NCBI RefSeq assembly: GCF_030908625.1
Contig: NZ_CP133133.1
Coordinates: 1,550,001-1,614,000, forward strand
Reading direction: 5' to 3'
Length of the DNA stretch: 64,000 nt
Source: Paludicola sp. MB14-C6
GTDB lineage: Bacteria; Bacillota; Clostridia; Oscillospirales; Ruminococcaceae
Shown here: positions 8,634 to 17,892 of the stretch, one piece after another
Numbering within the stretch: the stretch's first letter is position 1
Layout of the letters: each line of letters starts with the position of its first letter
Translations under genes and position numbers: made by a program
Notes under the pieces: model-generated
Databases searched by the model: none
What the model saw: only the letters and a program-made list of their open reading frames with translations
What the model was told of the DNA's origin: nothing

Positions 8634-8685
8634 CATTGTAGTAATAATTTTTGTTACCATTTAGCATATGTTATTATGTAAAATA

Positions 8686-9342
8686 CTATAACATAATATC
8701 CAGCCATAGTTTGGCAATCATGCTGTGCCCTGCGGAAGTTGGATGTACGCCGTCAAGTGATAGTTTTACAGGATTTTCGTTTACACAATTTGCGGCAAAA
8801 ACACCATCTAACGGAATATAGGTAGCATGAAATTCTCGAGCTAACTTTCTTGCAACTTGAATTTTTGGATCTAAATCTTCTCTCCAGCTTTCTTTTGAAG
8901 GGTCAGTTGGAAGTAAAAAAGGTTCTAAAATAATAATATCACAATGACATTCTTCTTTTGCCCTTTTTAAGATTGTTCGGAAATTTTCTTCATATTCTTC
9001 TGTTGTAGTAAGTTGATTGGAATCGTATCTTCTCCAAGTATCATTAATACCAATCAGTATTGATAAAAAGTCGGGCTTTAATTGAATACAATCTTCATCC
9101 CAACGGTTTTTCAAGTCAACCGTACGGTTTCCGCTGATTCCACGATTGATTACTGTTATATGCTTGTCCTTATGAAAGGTATCCAAATATTCTTTTACTT
9201 TTAGCGGATAACCAAAGCCAAGACCAAGCTCTGCTTTTTTAGGATCTTCACCTGCACCAAGATCGTTGCTTGCATCATAGGTTCTTCCCGCATCGGTAAT
9301 AGAATCGCCTTGAAATAGAATAACTGCGTTTTCTTTCAACAT
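8686..9342 (-). CDS. SGNH/GDSL-family hydrolase (esterase-like)
   Basis: SGNH hydrolases cleave acyl or acetyl esters. The 218-residue product carries all four blocks: FQGDSITD (catalytic Ser), GISGN (Gly), GINDTW (Asn) and DGVHPTSAGH (Asp and His). There is no signal peptide, so it acts inside the cell, perhaps deacetylating sugars or xylan fragments. It converges with the LysR gene and stands alone. Substrate cannot be deduced. Confidence 0.9.
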   Translation of the reverse strand: MLKENAVILFQGDSITDAGRTYDASNDLGAGEDPKKAELGLGFGYPLKVKEYLDTFHKDKHITVINRGISGNRTVDLKNRWDEDCIQLKPDFLSILIGINDTWRRYDSNQLTTTEEYEENFRTILKRAKEECHCDIIILEPFLLPTDPSKESWREDLDPKIQVARKLAREFHATYIPLDGVFAANCVNENPVKLSLDGVHPTSAGHSMIAKLWLDIML

Positions 9343-9467
9343 AAATATACCATCTCTTTCATATACAACTTTAGTTTGAATCTTTATTTATGATACGGTA
9401 TTGCTATTTCACCCATAGCATAAGCTGCAACAGTAGAAATTTATCTATTGTTACAGCTTAATACCTG

Positions 9468-10141
9468 TTAATGAATATTCGGGTTGTGTGAGTTATATGG
9501 TTGTTGTGGATTACAATAAGCTTGTTGATTTTGCATGTAATGTTGATACTGTTGTGCATAATAAATCGATAAGGACGGTTTGTTACGAATAACAAATAAG
9601 AAAATAGATTGTAATATTATTGCACGAAAAATAATCGAAAGTATCAAATATAAGACTGCATTATTCGGATCATAGTCACAATAAATTTGATATGATGCGA
9701 TAAATTTAAAAACACAAGCAACTAAATAAAGAATTATAAGAGCAAAATACAACAACAACAATAGAACTGGAAATATCCCTCTGCTTCTGATGAATGTTGT
9801 AATTTCTAATCCAAGATATATACCTAATACATGTAGTAAAAAAACAATACAACTTAATATAATCATTCCAATTACCGCACAATACAGACCGACTAGTTTC
9901 TTACGATAACTTGTTTTTTTGCCTTTACATTTGTTAATATGGTCTGCTATATTTCCTAATAGATAATAACGTGCAACTGGCACCCAACTTAACCAAGGTT
10001 TTGGATAACTACGATTTTTGGCAATTGTATATAATCCAATTCCTTTAAAGACATAAGAAATTAACCCAGCTCCTAAAATAAAAAAATAGTTACTATTGCT
10101 GCTATCATATCAGGATTTGAAAGTGGCGAATACGTTTCCAT
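9468..10141 (-). pseudogene. Frameshifted membrane protein, paralogue of the upstream gene
   Basis: An ATG complementing 10139-10141 with a good GGAG site opens a frame reading METYSPLSNPDMIAAIVTIFLF and stops at once. One base further in the seven-base T run (plus-strand A run at 10080-10086) restores the frame to ILGAGLISYVFKGIGLYTIAKNRSYPKPWLSWVP and on to the 171-residue frame ending at 9468. The joined product aligns along its length with the neighbour at 10194-10937: TIAK, SWVPVARYYLLGNIADHIN, RNKPSLSIYYAQQ and a Gln/Asn-rich tail. Three or four membrane helices are visible. It is a pseudogene, a slippage-controlled gene, or a sequencing error in a homopolymer. Function is unknown. Confidence 0.75.
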
Positions 10142-10193
10142 GTTAATAACTCCTACTAATTAAATTATCCATTAACTATATCAAATTTTATTG

Positions 10194-10937
10194 CTATTTT
10201 ATATTTGAATCGTTATTCTGATTATTTGGGTTAGTAGGTTGCGTTGGTTGTTGGTTTGGATTTGCTTGTGAATATCCGCTTCCTTGCATATATGGTTGAT
10301 AATGCATTGCATTTTGCTGCATTTGTTGTGCATAGTATAAAGATGCAGATGGTTTGTTGCGAAGTGAGAATAGGAAGAAGTAAGGGAGACCAACTCCTCT
10401 AAAGAAAATAGATAAAACAGTAAATAATACGGCATTACGTTGATTGTAATCAACAAAAATGCGATACATGGCAATAAAATAAAATACAATGTAAGCAATA
10501 GATACTAGGCTTACAATTCCGCTTAACCCCATAAACGGTAGCATATTTTGCGTGTACATAGAAGGATCTTCGATTAACCATGATAAGCCATCACTTAATA
10601 AAAATTTAAAATAAGCAATATAAAAAAATATGCTCATAACTTGGGTTACGATATTTAAAATTATAAGTAAATATCGGTATGACGTACGTTTGTTAATATA
10701 AGCATTGATATTGTCAGCAATTGCTCCAACCATATATTTATTTACGATTGGAATAAAGCTAATCCAAGGATTTGCGATACCACGCTTTTTAGCTATAGTA
10801 TATAAGGATACAGCTTCAAAAATGTAAAACACTACAGTCTTAATGGCAAGGATTGATAACACAATAGCTACAATCACGCCTAAAATAGAAAATACTTCGC
10901 TAGGAATATCCGGTGAATAAGGCATATTAAAGGGCAT
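10194..10937 (-). CDS. Multi-pass membrane protein of unknown function with Gln/Asn-rich tail
   Basis: I do not recognise a named family. The 247-residue product has an N-terminal helix (residues ~15-40), the segment TIAKKRGIANPWISFIPIVNKYMVGAIADN, two further helices, RNKPSASLYYAQQMQQ, and a C-terminal tail rich in Gln, Asn and Pro. The start chosen is the ATG nine bases after GGAG; a TTG nine bases earlier would abut the ribosome site. It lies downstream of aspS, and a frameshifted paralogue follows. The conserved SxxPxxNxYxxGxxADN segment shared by both copies may be functional. Confidence 0.7.
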   Translation of the reverse strand: MPFNMPYSPDIPSEVFSILGVIVAIVLSILAIKTVVFYIFEAVSLYTIAKKRGIANPWISFIPIVNKYMVGAIADNINAYINKRTSYRYLLIILNIVTQVMSIFFYIAYFKFLLSDGLSWLIEDPSMYTQNMLPFMGLSGIVSLVSIAYIVFYFIAMYRIFVDYNQRNAVLFTVLSIFFRGVGLPYFFLFSLRNKPSASLYYAQQMQQNAMHYQPYMQGSGYSQANPNQQPTQPTNPNNQNNDSNIK

Positions 10938-10977
10938 AACAGTCAACTCCTTAATTGTTTGATTGAAGTAACCGCTT

Positions 10978-12768
10978 TTATTCGGTTACTTCTTTTGTTT
11001 TTATACAAATGCCAAGTTCGTCAAGTTGTTTTTCATCAATAACGGATGGACATTCAGACATTAACTCGCTTGCATTTTGCACTTTTGGAAATGCGGTAAC
11101 ATCTTTTAGCGTTTCCGCACCGCACATGATCATAGAAATACGGTCTAATCCAATTCCCATACCGCCGTGTGGTGGAGCTCCGTATTTATATGCATTTACT
11201 AAGAATCCGAATTTTGCTTCGATTTCTTCTTCGGTTAAGCCTAGAGCTGCAAACATTTTTTGTTGCAGTTTATAATTTGTGATACGAATAGAACCACTGG
11301 AAAGCTCTGTGCCGTTTAATACTAAGTCATATGCTTTTGCACGAACTGCGCCGGGATCGGTATCTAATAAATCGATACATTCGTCCATTGGCATGGTAAA
11401 TGGATGGTGCATTGCAACCCAAGTTTGAGAATCTTCATCAAATTCAAAGAATGGGAATTCAGTAATCCATAAGAAATTAAAGCCTTCAGGAATGATATCT
11501 AATTGTTTTGCAACAGTTAAACGAAGAGAACCTAAAACAGGAAGTGTTACCTTGTTTTTATCTGCAACAATAAATGCAACGTCGCCTTTTTCACATCCGA
11601 TATGAGATAGAATTGCTTCTAGCTCGCTCTCTTTCATAAATTTGCCGAAAGAACAGTTTGGCGCTTCATCAGCCCATCTTACATAAGCTAAACCTTTTGC
11701 ACCAATGCCACGAACATATTCGGTTAGTTTATCAATTGCTTTACGAGTTAGCTCGCCTGCTGCATTTTTAGCAACAATTGCACGAACACTGCCGCCATCT
11801 GCAATTGCACCGGTAAACACGCTAAAGTCACAATCTTTTACGATTTCGGATAAATCAACGATTTCCATTCCAAAACGAGTATCCGGTTTATCGCTGCCGT
11901 AACGCTCCATTGCATCTTTATAGGTCATACGTGGAAGTGGTAATGGAATTTCAACATCTAATACATCTTTAAATAAGCGTTGTACATATCCTTCGCCCAT
12001 TGCTAAAATATCATCAATGTCCACAAAGCTCATTTCTAAGTCAATTTGCGTAAATTCAGGTTGACGGTCAGCACGAAGGTCTTCATCTCTAAAGCAACGA
12101 GCCAATTGGATATAACGGTCATATCCAGAAATCATAAGAAGCTGTTTGTAAATCTGAGGAGATTGTGGTAACGCATAGAATTTACCATTATGCACACGAG
12201 AAGGCACAACATAGTCTCTTGCACCCTCCGGTGTTGATTTTATCATCATTGGTGTTTCGATTTCAATAAATCCGTTTTCATAGAAATATTCTCTTGTTAC
12301 TTTTGCAATGTTATGACGCATCATAATGTTCTTTTGTAATTCGCTGCGTCTTAAATCCAAATAACGATATTTTAAACGAATTTCTTCGTTTACTTTTCCG
12401 TTGTCGTTAATATGGAACGGTGGAGTTTGTGCTTCGGCAAGAACACGAAGTTCTGTTACGAAAATTTCAATCTCACCTGTTTTAATTTCTGTATTCACGC
12501 TTTCACGCTTTTTTACAATACCTTTTGCAAGTAATACATATTCACTTTTTACATGCTTTGCTTTATCAAAAACTTCACGGTCAGTTGTATCGTCAAATGT
12601 CAATTGAATGATACCTGTGCGGTCACGAAGGTCAATAAAGATTAGGTTTCCTTTATCTCTTTGTCTTTGTGTAAATCCGCCCACTACAACTTCATTGCCA
12701 ACATCTTGAAGGGATACTTCTGTACAATAATGGGTGCGTTTTAAATTACCCATAGTTTCTATATTCAT
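10978..12768 (-). CDS. aspS: Aspartyl-tRNA synthetase
   Basis: Class II synthetase charging tRNA-Asp. The 596-residue product has the bacterial layout: OB-fold anticodon domain (residues 1-110), motif 2 FRDEDLRADRQPEFTQIDLEMSF (too long to cite whole; core FRDEDLR and QPEFTQ), an inserted GAD domain (~300-410), HHPFT, and motif 3 GMGIGLDRISM. GGAGT precedes the ATG. It is 30 bases downstream of hisS and shares the T-box leader at 14186-14495, whose best specifier reading is the Asp codon GAC. Confidence 0.97.
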   Translation of the reverse strand: MNIETMGNLKRTHYCTEVSLQDVGNEVVVGGFTQRQRDKGNLIFIDLRDRTGIIQLTFDDTTDREVFDKAKHVKSEYVLLAKGIVKKRESVNTEIKTGEIEIFVTELRVLAEAQTPPFHINDNGKVNEEIRLKYRYLDLRRSELQKNIMMRHNIAKVTREYFYENGFIEIETPMMIKSTPEGARDYVVPSRVHNGKFYALPQSPQIYKQLLMISGYDRYIQLARCFRDEDLRADRQPEFTQIDLEMSFVDIDDILAMGEGYVQRLFKDVLDVEIPLPLPRMTYKDAMERYGSDKPDTRFGMEIVDLSEIVKDCDFSVFTGAIADGGSVRAIVAKNAAGELTRKAIDKLTEYVRGIGAKGLAYVRWADEAPNCSFGKFMKESELEAILSHIGCEKGDVAFIVADKNKVTLPVLGSLRLTVAKQLDIIPEGFNFLWITEFPFFEFDEDSQTWVAMHHPFTMPMDECIDLLDTDPGAVRAKAYDLVLNGTELSSGSIRITNYKLQQKMFAALGLTEEEIEAKFGFLVNAYKYGAPPHGGMGIGLDRISMIMCGAETLKDVTAFPKVQNASELMSECPSVIDEKQLDELGICIKTKEVTE

Positions 12769-12798
12769 AAAAATGACTCCTTTATATTGTTTATGCTT

Positions 12799-14139
12799 TT
12801 ATTTGTCCATTCCTAAAATTCTTGAAAATGCATCTTCACCGATTTGCTCGGTAATTAAGTTTGCTTCTCTTGCCAACATAGCATCATATAGAATGTTCAT
12901 TAAATCATTATTAAAATCAATTTCTTTTTGCTCACTTGTTTGCATATCTTTTAAGTTTGCTTTTCCTGTTTCCAATTCATTATCGCCTAGAACAAAGGAA
13001 TACTGTGCTTTTATTTTATTCGCATATTTCATTTGTGCTTTTACGCTGCGGTCCATTAAATCACACTCTACATAAAAGCCTTCAGCACGAAGTTGGTTGG
13101 TCAGCTCACAAGCTTTAATATTTGCTTTTTCGCCCATGCTTCCAATATATAATTCACAAGCTCTTGGTTCAGGAATTGTAATACCCTGTGCTTGAAGCAA
13201 CATGAGTAAACGCTCAATTCCCATACCAAAGCCAAGTGCAGGAGTTGGCTTACCGCCAAGTTGCTCGACAAGACCGTCGTAGCGACCACCACCGCAAATA
13301 GTACCTTGTGCACCGATATCATTGGAAATAAACTCAAAAACAGTTTTGGTGTAGTAGTCTAATCCACGAACGATTTTTGTGTTGATTTGGAATGGGATGC
13401 CTAGCGTATGCAATCTGGTTTGAACGCCATCAAAGTGAGTTTTGCAATCCTCACAAAGATAATCCAATACAATTGGTGCATCCTTTGCAACCTCTTGACA
13501 AGTTGGACATTTGCAATCTAAAATACGCATTGGGTTTTTATCTAAACGCTCTAAACAAGTTCCGCAAAGTACATCCTTTTTCGCTGTGAAATATTCTTTC
13601 AATGCTCTATGATAGTCAGCTCTGCAAGTTGGACAACCAATAGAATTGATATTTAATTCTATTCCTTTAATATCAAGCATTTGAAAGATATGGTTTGCAA
13701 TCGAAATAATTTCAACGTCAGCAGAAGGCGATTTTGATCCAAACATTTCACAACCGAATTGGTGAAATTCTCTTAATCGGCCCGCTTGTGGACGCTCATG
13801 ACGAAAACAAGGGGTGATATAGCAAGCTTTAAAAGGAAGTGCATCATTCAATAAGCTCTTTTCAATTGCACTTCTTACTACACCCGCAGTGCCCTCTGGT
13901 TTTAATGCAAATAAATCGGTTCCTTTTTGTGCTTTCACTTCAAACATTTCTTTTTGCACAACATCAGTCGTATCGCCAACACTTCTACAGAACAAATCCA
14001 ATTGTTCAAAAGTTGGGGTGCGAATTTCCTGAAAACCATATTTTGACGCTGCTTCTAATACCAAACGTTCAACAAATTGCCATCTATAGCTTTCACCTGG
14101 AAGAATATCCTGTGTGCCTCTTGGTGCGGTAATTGCCAT
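12799..14139 (-). CDS. hisS: Histidyl-tRNA synthetase
   Basis: Class II synthetase charging tRNA-His. The product is 446 residues from the ATG at 14137-14139, which stands seven bases after GGAG; a second ATG six bases upstream is too close to the ribosome site. It begins MAITAPRGTQDILPGE and carries motif 2 CFRHERPQAGR, the histidine A motif GLDYYTKTVFEF and GGGRYDGL. A cysteine-rich insertion (C-x2-C ... DCKCPTC ... CEDC, residues ~185-235) looks like a zinc-binding segment. It leads the hisS-aspS operon under the upstream T-box. Confidence 0.97.
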   Translation of the reverse strand: MAITAPRGTQDILPGESYRWQFVERLVLEAASKYGFQEIRTPTFEQLDLFCRSVGDTTDVVQKEMFEVKAQKGTDLFALKPEGTAGVVRSAIEKSLLNDALPFKACYITPCFRHERPQAGRLREFHQFGCEMFGSKSPSADVEIISIANHIFQMLDIKGIELNINSIGCPTCRADYHRALKEYFTAKKDVLCGTCLERLDKNPMRILDCKCPTCQEVAKDAPIVLDYLCEDCKTHFDGVQTRLHTLGIPFQINTKIVRGLDYYTKTVFEFISNDIGAQGTICGGGRYDGLVEQLGGKPTPALGFGMGIERLLMLLQAQGITIPEPRACELYIGSMGEKANIKACELTNQLRAEGFYVECDLMDRSVKAQMKYANKIKAQYSFVLGDNELETGKANLKDMQTSEQKEIDFNNDLMNILYDAMLAREANLITEQIGEDAFSRILGMDK

Positions 14140-14185
14140 TTTCATTCTCCTTAATCTCTATTAAAATATATTGTATAATATAACA

Positions 14186-14495
14186 AAACTTCGCACCTTG
14201 ACCGTAAATACGGCCAAGGGACGAAGTTTAACTTTCGTGGTGCCACCCTAATTCAGAGTATCGTTGATGCTCTCTTATATCCTTAACGCGGAAAACGATT
14301 ATGCTTTTACTTATTTGTGTTTCAAACAACTTTAATTATTAATGGTTATTTGAAACGCGAATCAGTATTGTTCACATAATAGCTCCAAGGTGTCTTCCCA
14401 AATACTTATTTACCGACACTTACAGCCCTTAACCAAAAGTTAAGTATGTCGTTCTCTGAAATAAAAAGCAAATGGTACTCTTCCTTTTCAACGCT
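14186..14495 (-). promoter_or_regulatory. T-box riboswitch upstream of hisS-aspS
   Basis: On the minus strand the conserved T-box AGGGTGGCACCACG lies at 14236-14249 and the terminator hairpin (AACTTCG...CGAAGTT, then TTTTG) at 14186-14229. Stem I is at about 14395-14490. The specifier loop can be drawn between AAGG/CCTT below and CCA/TGG above; its 3' strand reads GAAGACA, placing GAC (Asp) at 14392-14394 followed by the usual purine. The overlapping triplet CAC (His) at 14390-14392 is one register on. Uncharged tRNA-Asp, and perhaps tRNA-His, would stabilise the antiterminator. The leader starts within ten bases of the mgsA stop codon. Confidence 0.93.
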
Positions 14496-14499
14496 TTTT

Positions 14500-14904
14500 T
14501 TATCTATTTGAATGAAGAATTTCTCTCCAATCCAAGTCGCCTCGTTCTAGTCCATGAATCAACATTTCGCCTGTTGCAATATTTGTTGCAATCGGAATAT
14601 TATGCACATCACATAAACGTAGTAAATTCATTTCATTTGGCTCATGCTCTTTAACGGTAAGCGGGTCTCGGAAAAATAATACCATATCGATTTCGTTACA
14701 AGCAATACGAGAAGCAATTTGTTGATCTCCGCCTTGTACACCGCTTAAAAATTTAACAATGTTTAATCCGGTTGCTTCTTCCACTAATTTGCCTGTTGTA
14801 CCTGTTGCACATATTTGGTGTTTACAAAGAATACCGCAATATGCAATACAAAACTGTATCATGAGTTCTTTTTTTGAATCATGCGCAATGATGGCTATAT
14901 TCAT
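14500..14904 (-). CDS. mgsA: Methylglyoxal synthase
   Basis: MgsA converts dihydroxyacetone phosphate to methylglyoxal and phosphate, a glycolytic overflow bypass. The 134-residue product begins [12 protein letters not shown], has ATGTTG for phosphate binding, GVQGGDQQI with the catalytic Asp, and FFRDPL. GGAG lies seven bases before the ATG. It follows the minD-like gene by 44 bases and is directly followed by the T-box leader. Presence at the end of the mre-mrdA-minD block is a common Clostridia order. Confidence 0.95.
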   Translation of the reverse strand: MNIAIIAHDSKKELMIQFCIAYCGILCKHQICATGTTGKLVEEATGLNIVKFLSGVQGGDQQIASRIACNEIDMVLFFRDPLTVKEHEPNEMNLLRLCDVHNIPIATNIATGEMLIHGLERGDLDWREILHSNR

Positions 14905-14948
14905 ATTTTTTCTCCATTCTGCAACAATTGTTGCTCTATATTATTTGG

Positions 14949-15692
14949 TTATACGGTTGTAACAACCAAAGGAACATATTCACCAGTAATACGTTTTGCA
15001 ATTGCGTGAAATGTTTTTTGCATTTCATTCGTTGCTTTTTTCGGATTATTTGTAAGACCTAAGTTGCTTACAATCCATTGATCTTCTCGAACGACACCAA
15101 GTAAAGGTGCGCCTACCATATCCATTACTTCATCTAAATCTTTGACATCACTTGTTTTCAAAGCAGTTTTAGAAACTCGGTTAATGATTACTTTGCATTC
15201 CTGATCCGAATTTTGGCTCAGTACATCGCATATTTTTCGAGAATCTCTCAGTGTAACAACATCCGGAGAAGTAACAATACAAAGCAAATCGGTTAAAGCT
15301 TCCGCTACAATAACGCTAAGCCCTAAACCTGCGGGTAAATCCAAAATGATATAATCATATTCTTTTTTCAAAGAATCTATTAGCTCAATTACTTTTGATA
15401 CGGTAAAAGATTTTGTAATACTCATAGGAGCACAAAGCAAACAAAGTGCAGAATAAGTTTTATGTTTCGTGATTGCATCAGACATTTTACATTTATTCTC
15501 TATGATGTCGCCTATATCAAAAACAATTTTATTTTCTAATCCCAATAAAATATCTAAAGAGCGAAGACCAATATCTAAATCAACCATTAAAACGGAATAT
15601 TGCATTTTAGCCAAAGATAAACCCAGTCCGGCACTAACGGTAGACTTACCTGTTCCACCTTTTCCAGACACAACTGATATAATCTTAGCCAT
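14949..15692 (-). CDS. minD: MinD-like septum-site ATPase
   Basis: MinD is a membrane-cycling ATPase that helps place the division septum. The 247-residue product has the deviant Walker A GKGGTGKST at residues 10-18, IILDLPAGLG and the MinD-type INRVSK block. It ends AKRITGEYVPLVVTTV, without the basic amphipathic helix that anchors typical MinD proteins, and neither minC nor minE is adjacent. GGAGG precedes the ATG. It lies downstream of mrdA. Either a MinD with altered membrane binding or a related ParA/MinD ATPase; minD is the likelier name from context. Confidence 0.82.
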   Translation of the reverse strand: MAKIISVVSGKGGTGKSTVSAGLGLSLAKMQYSVLMVDLDIGLRSLDILLGLENKIVFDIGDIIENKCKMSDAITKHKTYSALCLLCAPMSITKSFTVSKVIELIDSLKKEYDYIILDLPAGLGLSVIVAEALTDLLCIVTSPDVVTLRDSRKICDVLSQNSDQECKVIINRVSKTALKTSDVKDLDEVMDMVGAPLLGVVREDQWIVSNLGLTNNPKKATNEMQKTFHAIAKRITGEYVPLVVTTV

Positions 15693-15794
15693 AGTTACCT
15701 CCGAAAACAGTTTACTTCACTCATTGCCATAAAAAATTGTATAAATCGTCATTCTTATTTTATCAAATATAAAATTCATTTGCACTAGTAAATT

Positions 15795-17873
15795 TTATTT
15801 TTTCCAATTTGCTTTTGCTTTTTCATATGCCAATAAAATGGAGCGTACCATACGATTAGCAACTTCTCCATCTTCGACCATACAAGAAATTGCAATTTCG
15901 GGTTGAGCAACGGGGGCAAATGCAATAAACGCATTGTTGGTTTTCGTTTTAGTAACCTGAGGAGTACCTGTTTTTACTGCCACATCATAGCCTAAATCGG
16001 TTAATTGGTTTGGTGCGCCAATTCCTTTACCCGCTAAAATCATACCGCTTGAAATTTCAGTAAATGCCTCGTCTGACATTTTATATTGAGAGGCAATCGT
16101 TGGCTTCTTTTCTGAAACAACAGTTTTCTTATCATTGGAAAGAATACTTTTTACCAAGTGAGCGTTATAGCGTGTTCCTTTATTCGCAATTGTAGAGGCT
16201 TCAATCGCCATTTGCAGTGGCGATACATTCGTATCCATCTGACCAATTGCCGCTTGAATAACGTTTCCTGGATTCCAAACAGCTTTCAACTTTTCGGAAT
16301 ACTCTGGTCCGGAAAGATTACCAACAGCATTTGGAAGTTCTAATCCGGTTTCGACTCCAAATCCAAATAGGCGGCCATATTCATTTATCTTGTTAATGCC
16401 CAAAATACGGCCTGTATCATAAAAAAACACATTACAAGAATATTGTAGGGCAGATACTACATTTAAACTTTGATTTCTATGTCCTATGCTTAAGCAGCTT
16501 GGTAGTGGGTCCCATTTTGGCCAAAAATGATATGCTCCATCACAAAAAACGGTGGTGGATGGGGTAATCTTATTTTCAGCCAATGCGCCAGCTGCTACTA
16601 CTGGTTTAAACGTTGAACCCGGACGATAAGCTCCGTTTAATGCTCTGTTGAATAACGGTTTATCTTCTCTGGTTGATAAGGTTGCATAGTTGGAACGATA
16701 TTCGTTAATATCAAAATACGGATATGAAACAGAAGCCAAAACGCCTCCGGTTTTTGTATCCATTACAACGATAGATGCACCTTTAACATTTTTATTTTTC
16801 GTATTGGTTTCGTTAAAGTTTTTAATGTAATCGGCAAGAATTTGTTGTACTTCTTTTTGGAAAGCTAAGTCAATAGAGAGTTGAACGGTTTTTCCTGCAA
16901 CCGGAGCTTTGGTTTCCACAATGTCAACTATATCGCCTTTGGAGTTTTTAACAACTGACATTTGTCCGTTGATACCTTTTAAGTCATTCTCCATTGCTTT
17001 TTCGATACCGCTTTTGCCGACTAAGTCAGTCATACTATATCTGCTGCCCGTTTGTCCTGGCTTATATTTATCTTTTTCTTCTGCGTAAATTGGTCCAAGA
17101 CTACCAATAATGTGAGATGCTGCATCACCACTAATATAAGTTCTGGTTGCACGTTCTACTACTTCAAGACCTTTTAGTTGATTTGAAAATTCACGAACCA
17201 ATGCAACGGTTTGAGGTGTAATATCGGAAGCAACTGTACAACGATTGGTCCATCGAGAGAAATCCTTTTGAATCATTTCATAACGAATGCCTGCAATCAA
17301 ACGGCTATAGCGTTCATCATACCCTTTATAATCACATTCTTCAAACTTTTTACCACAGTGTGTGCATTTTTCTTTTTTATCTTTATATTTCTTTATACCA
17401 GTCATTTGATAGATATTATCCATACAGTTTTGTGCACTGGTATATTCATTTACATTGATTTTTTTCTTTAGTTTAGCTACTTCAGCTTCTTTACCCTCAA
17501 TAAATTTATAAGGCTCAGTTTTTGTAATTGGCAATTCGTCAACCCAATCTTCGCCTTGCTTTTCTAAAATTTTAATTAAAGAATAAATAGTTTCGTTTTC
17601 TTTGCCTTTAGGTAAAAACGTATAGTCAAATTCCAAATTAAATGTAGCTTTATTTTGCGTAAACGGAACTCCATTTCGGTCTACAATTTCGCCTCTTGCC
17701 GCAACAATCGGAATTTGTACAGAAGAACTTTCTTCTGCTAACTTTAAAAATTCTTCACCTTTTACTAATTGATATTCAAATACACGCATAACGGCAAGTG
17801 TAAAGATCATCACGACCAAAATAATTAAAGCCACTATGCGTCGATGATGTTTTATTTCAAATGAGCGCGCCAT
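15795..17873 (-). CDS. mrdA: Penicillin-binding protein 2 (elongasome transpeptidase)
   Basis: Class B transpeptidase that crosslinks side-wall peptidoglycan with MreBCD. The start at 17871-17873 (MARSFEIKHHRR) has GGGAGG eight bases upstream; an ATG 11 codons earlier lacks a site. The 692-residue product has one membrane helix at ~18-38, the dimerisation domain and the catalytic domain with GSTFK (Ser nucleophile), YSCN (SxN) and VKTGTPQ. An insert near residues 150-185 carries a CTHCGKKFEEC cysteine cluster, unusual for this family. It is 19 bases downstream of mreD, in the mreB-mreC-mreD-mrdA order. Confidence 0.94.
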   Translation of the reverse strand: MARSFEIKHHRRIVALIILVVMIFTLAVMRVFEYQLVKGEEFLKLAEESSSVQIPIVAARGEIVDRNGVPFTQNKATFNLEFDYTFLPKGKENETIYSLIKILEKQGEDWVDELPITKTEPYKFIEGKEAEVAKLKKKINVNEYTSAQNCMDNIYQMTGIKKYKDKKEKCTHCGKKFEECDYKGYDERYSRLIAGIRYEMIQKDFSRWTNRCTVASDITPQTVALVREFSNQLKGLEVVERATRTYISGDAASHIIGSLGPIYAEEKDKYKPGQTGSRYSMTDLVGKSGIEKAMENDLKGINGQMSVVKNSKGDIVDIVETKAPVAGKTVQLSIDLAFQKEVQQILADYIKNFNETNTKNKNVKGASIVVMDTKTGGVLASVSYPYFDINEYRSNYATLSTREDKPLFNRALNGAYRPGSTFKPVVAAGALAENKITPSTTVFCDGAYHFWPKWDPLPSCLSIGHRNQSLNVVSALQYSCNVFFYDTGRILGINKINEYGRLFGFGVETGLELPNAVGNLSGPEYSEKLKAVWNPGNVIQAAIGQMDTNVSPLQMAIEASTIANKGTRYNAHLVKSILSNDKKTVVSEKKPTIASQYKMSDEAFTEISSGMILAGKGIGAPNQLTDLGYDVAVKTGTPQVTKTKTNNAFIAFAPVAQPEIAISCMVEDGEVANRMVRSILLAYEKAKANWKK

Positions 17874-17892
17874 ATGTGTATCCTCCCTTTTT

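Noticed and set aside
12734-13589. Open frames on the plus strand opposite aspS and hisS
   Set aside because: They are shadows of the synthetase genes, with no ribosome sites and low-complexity translations.
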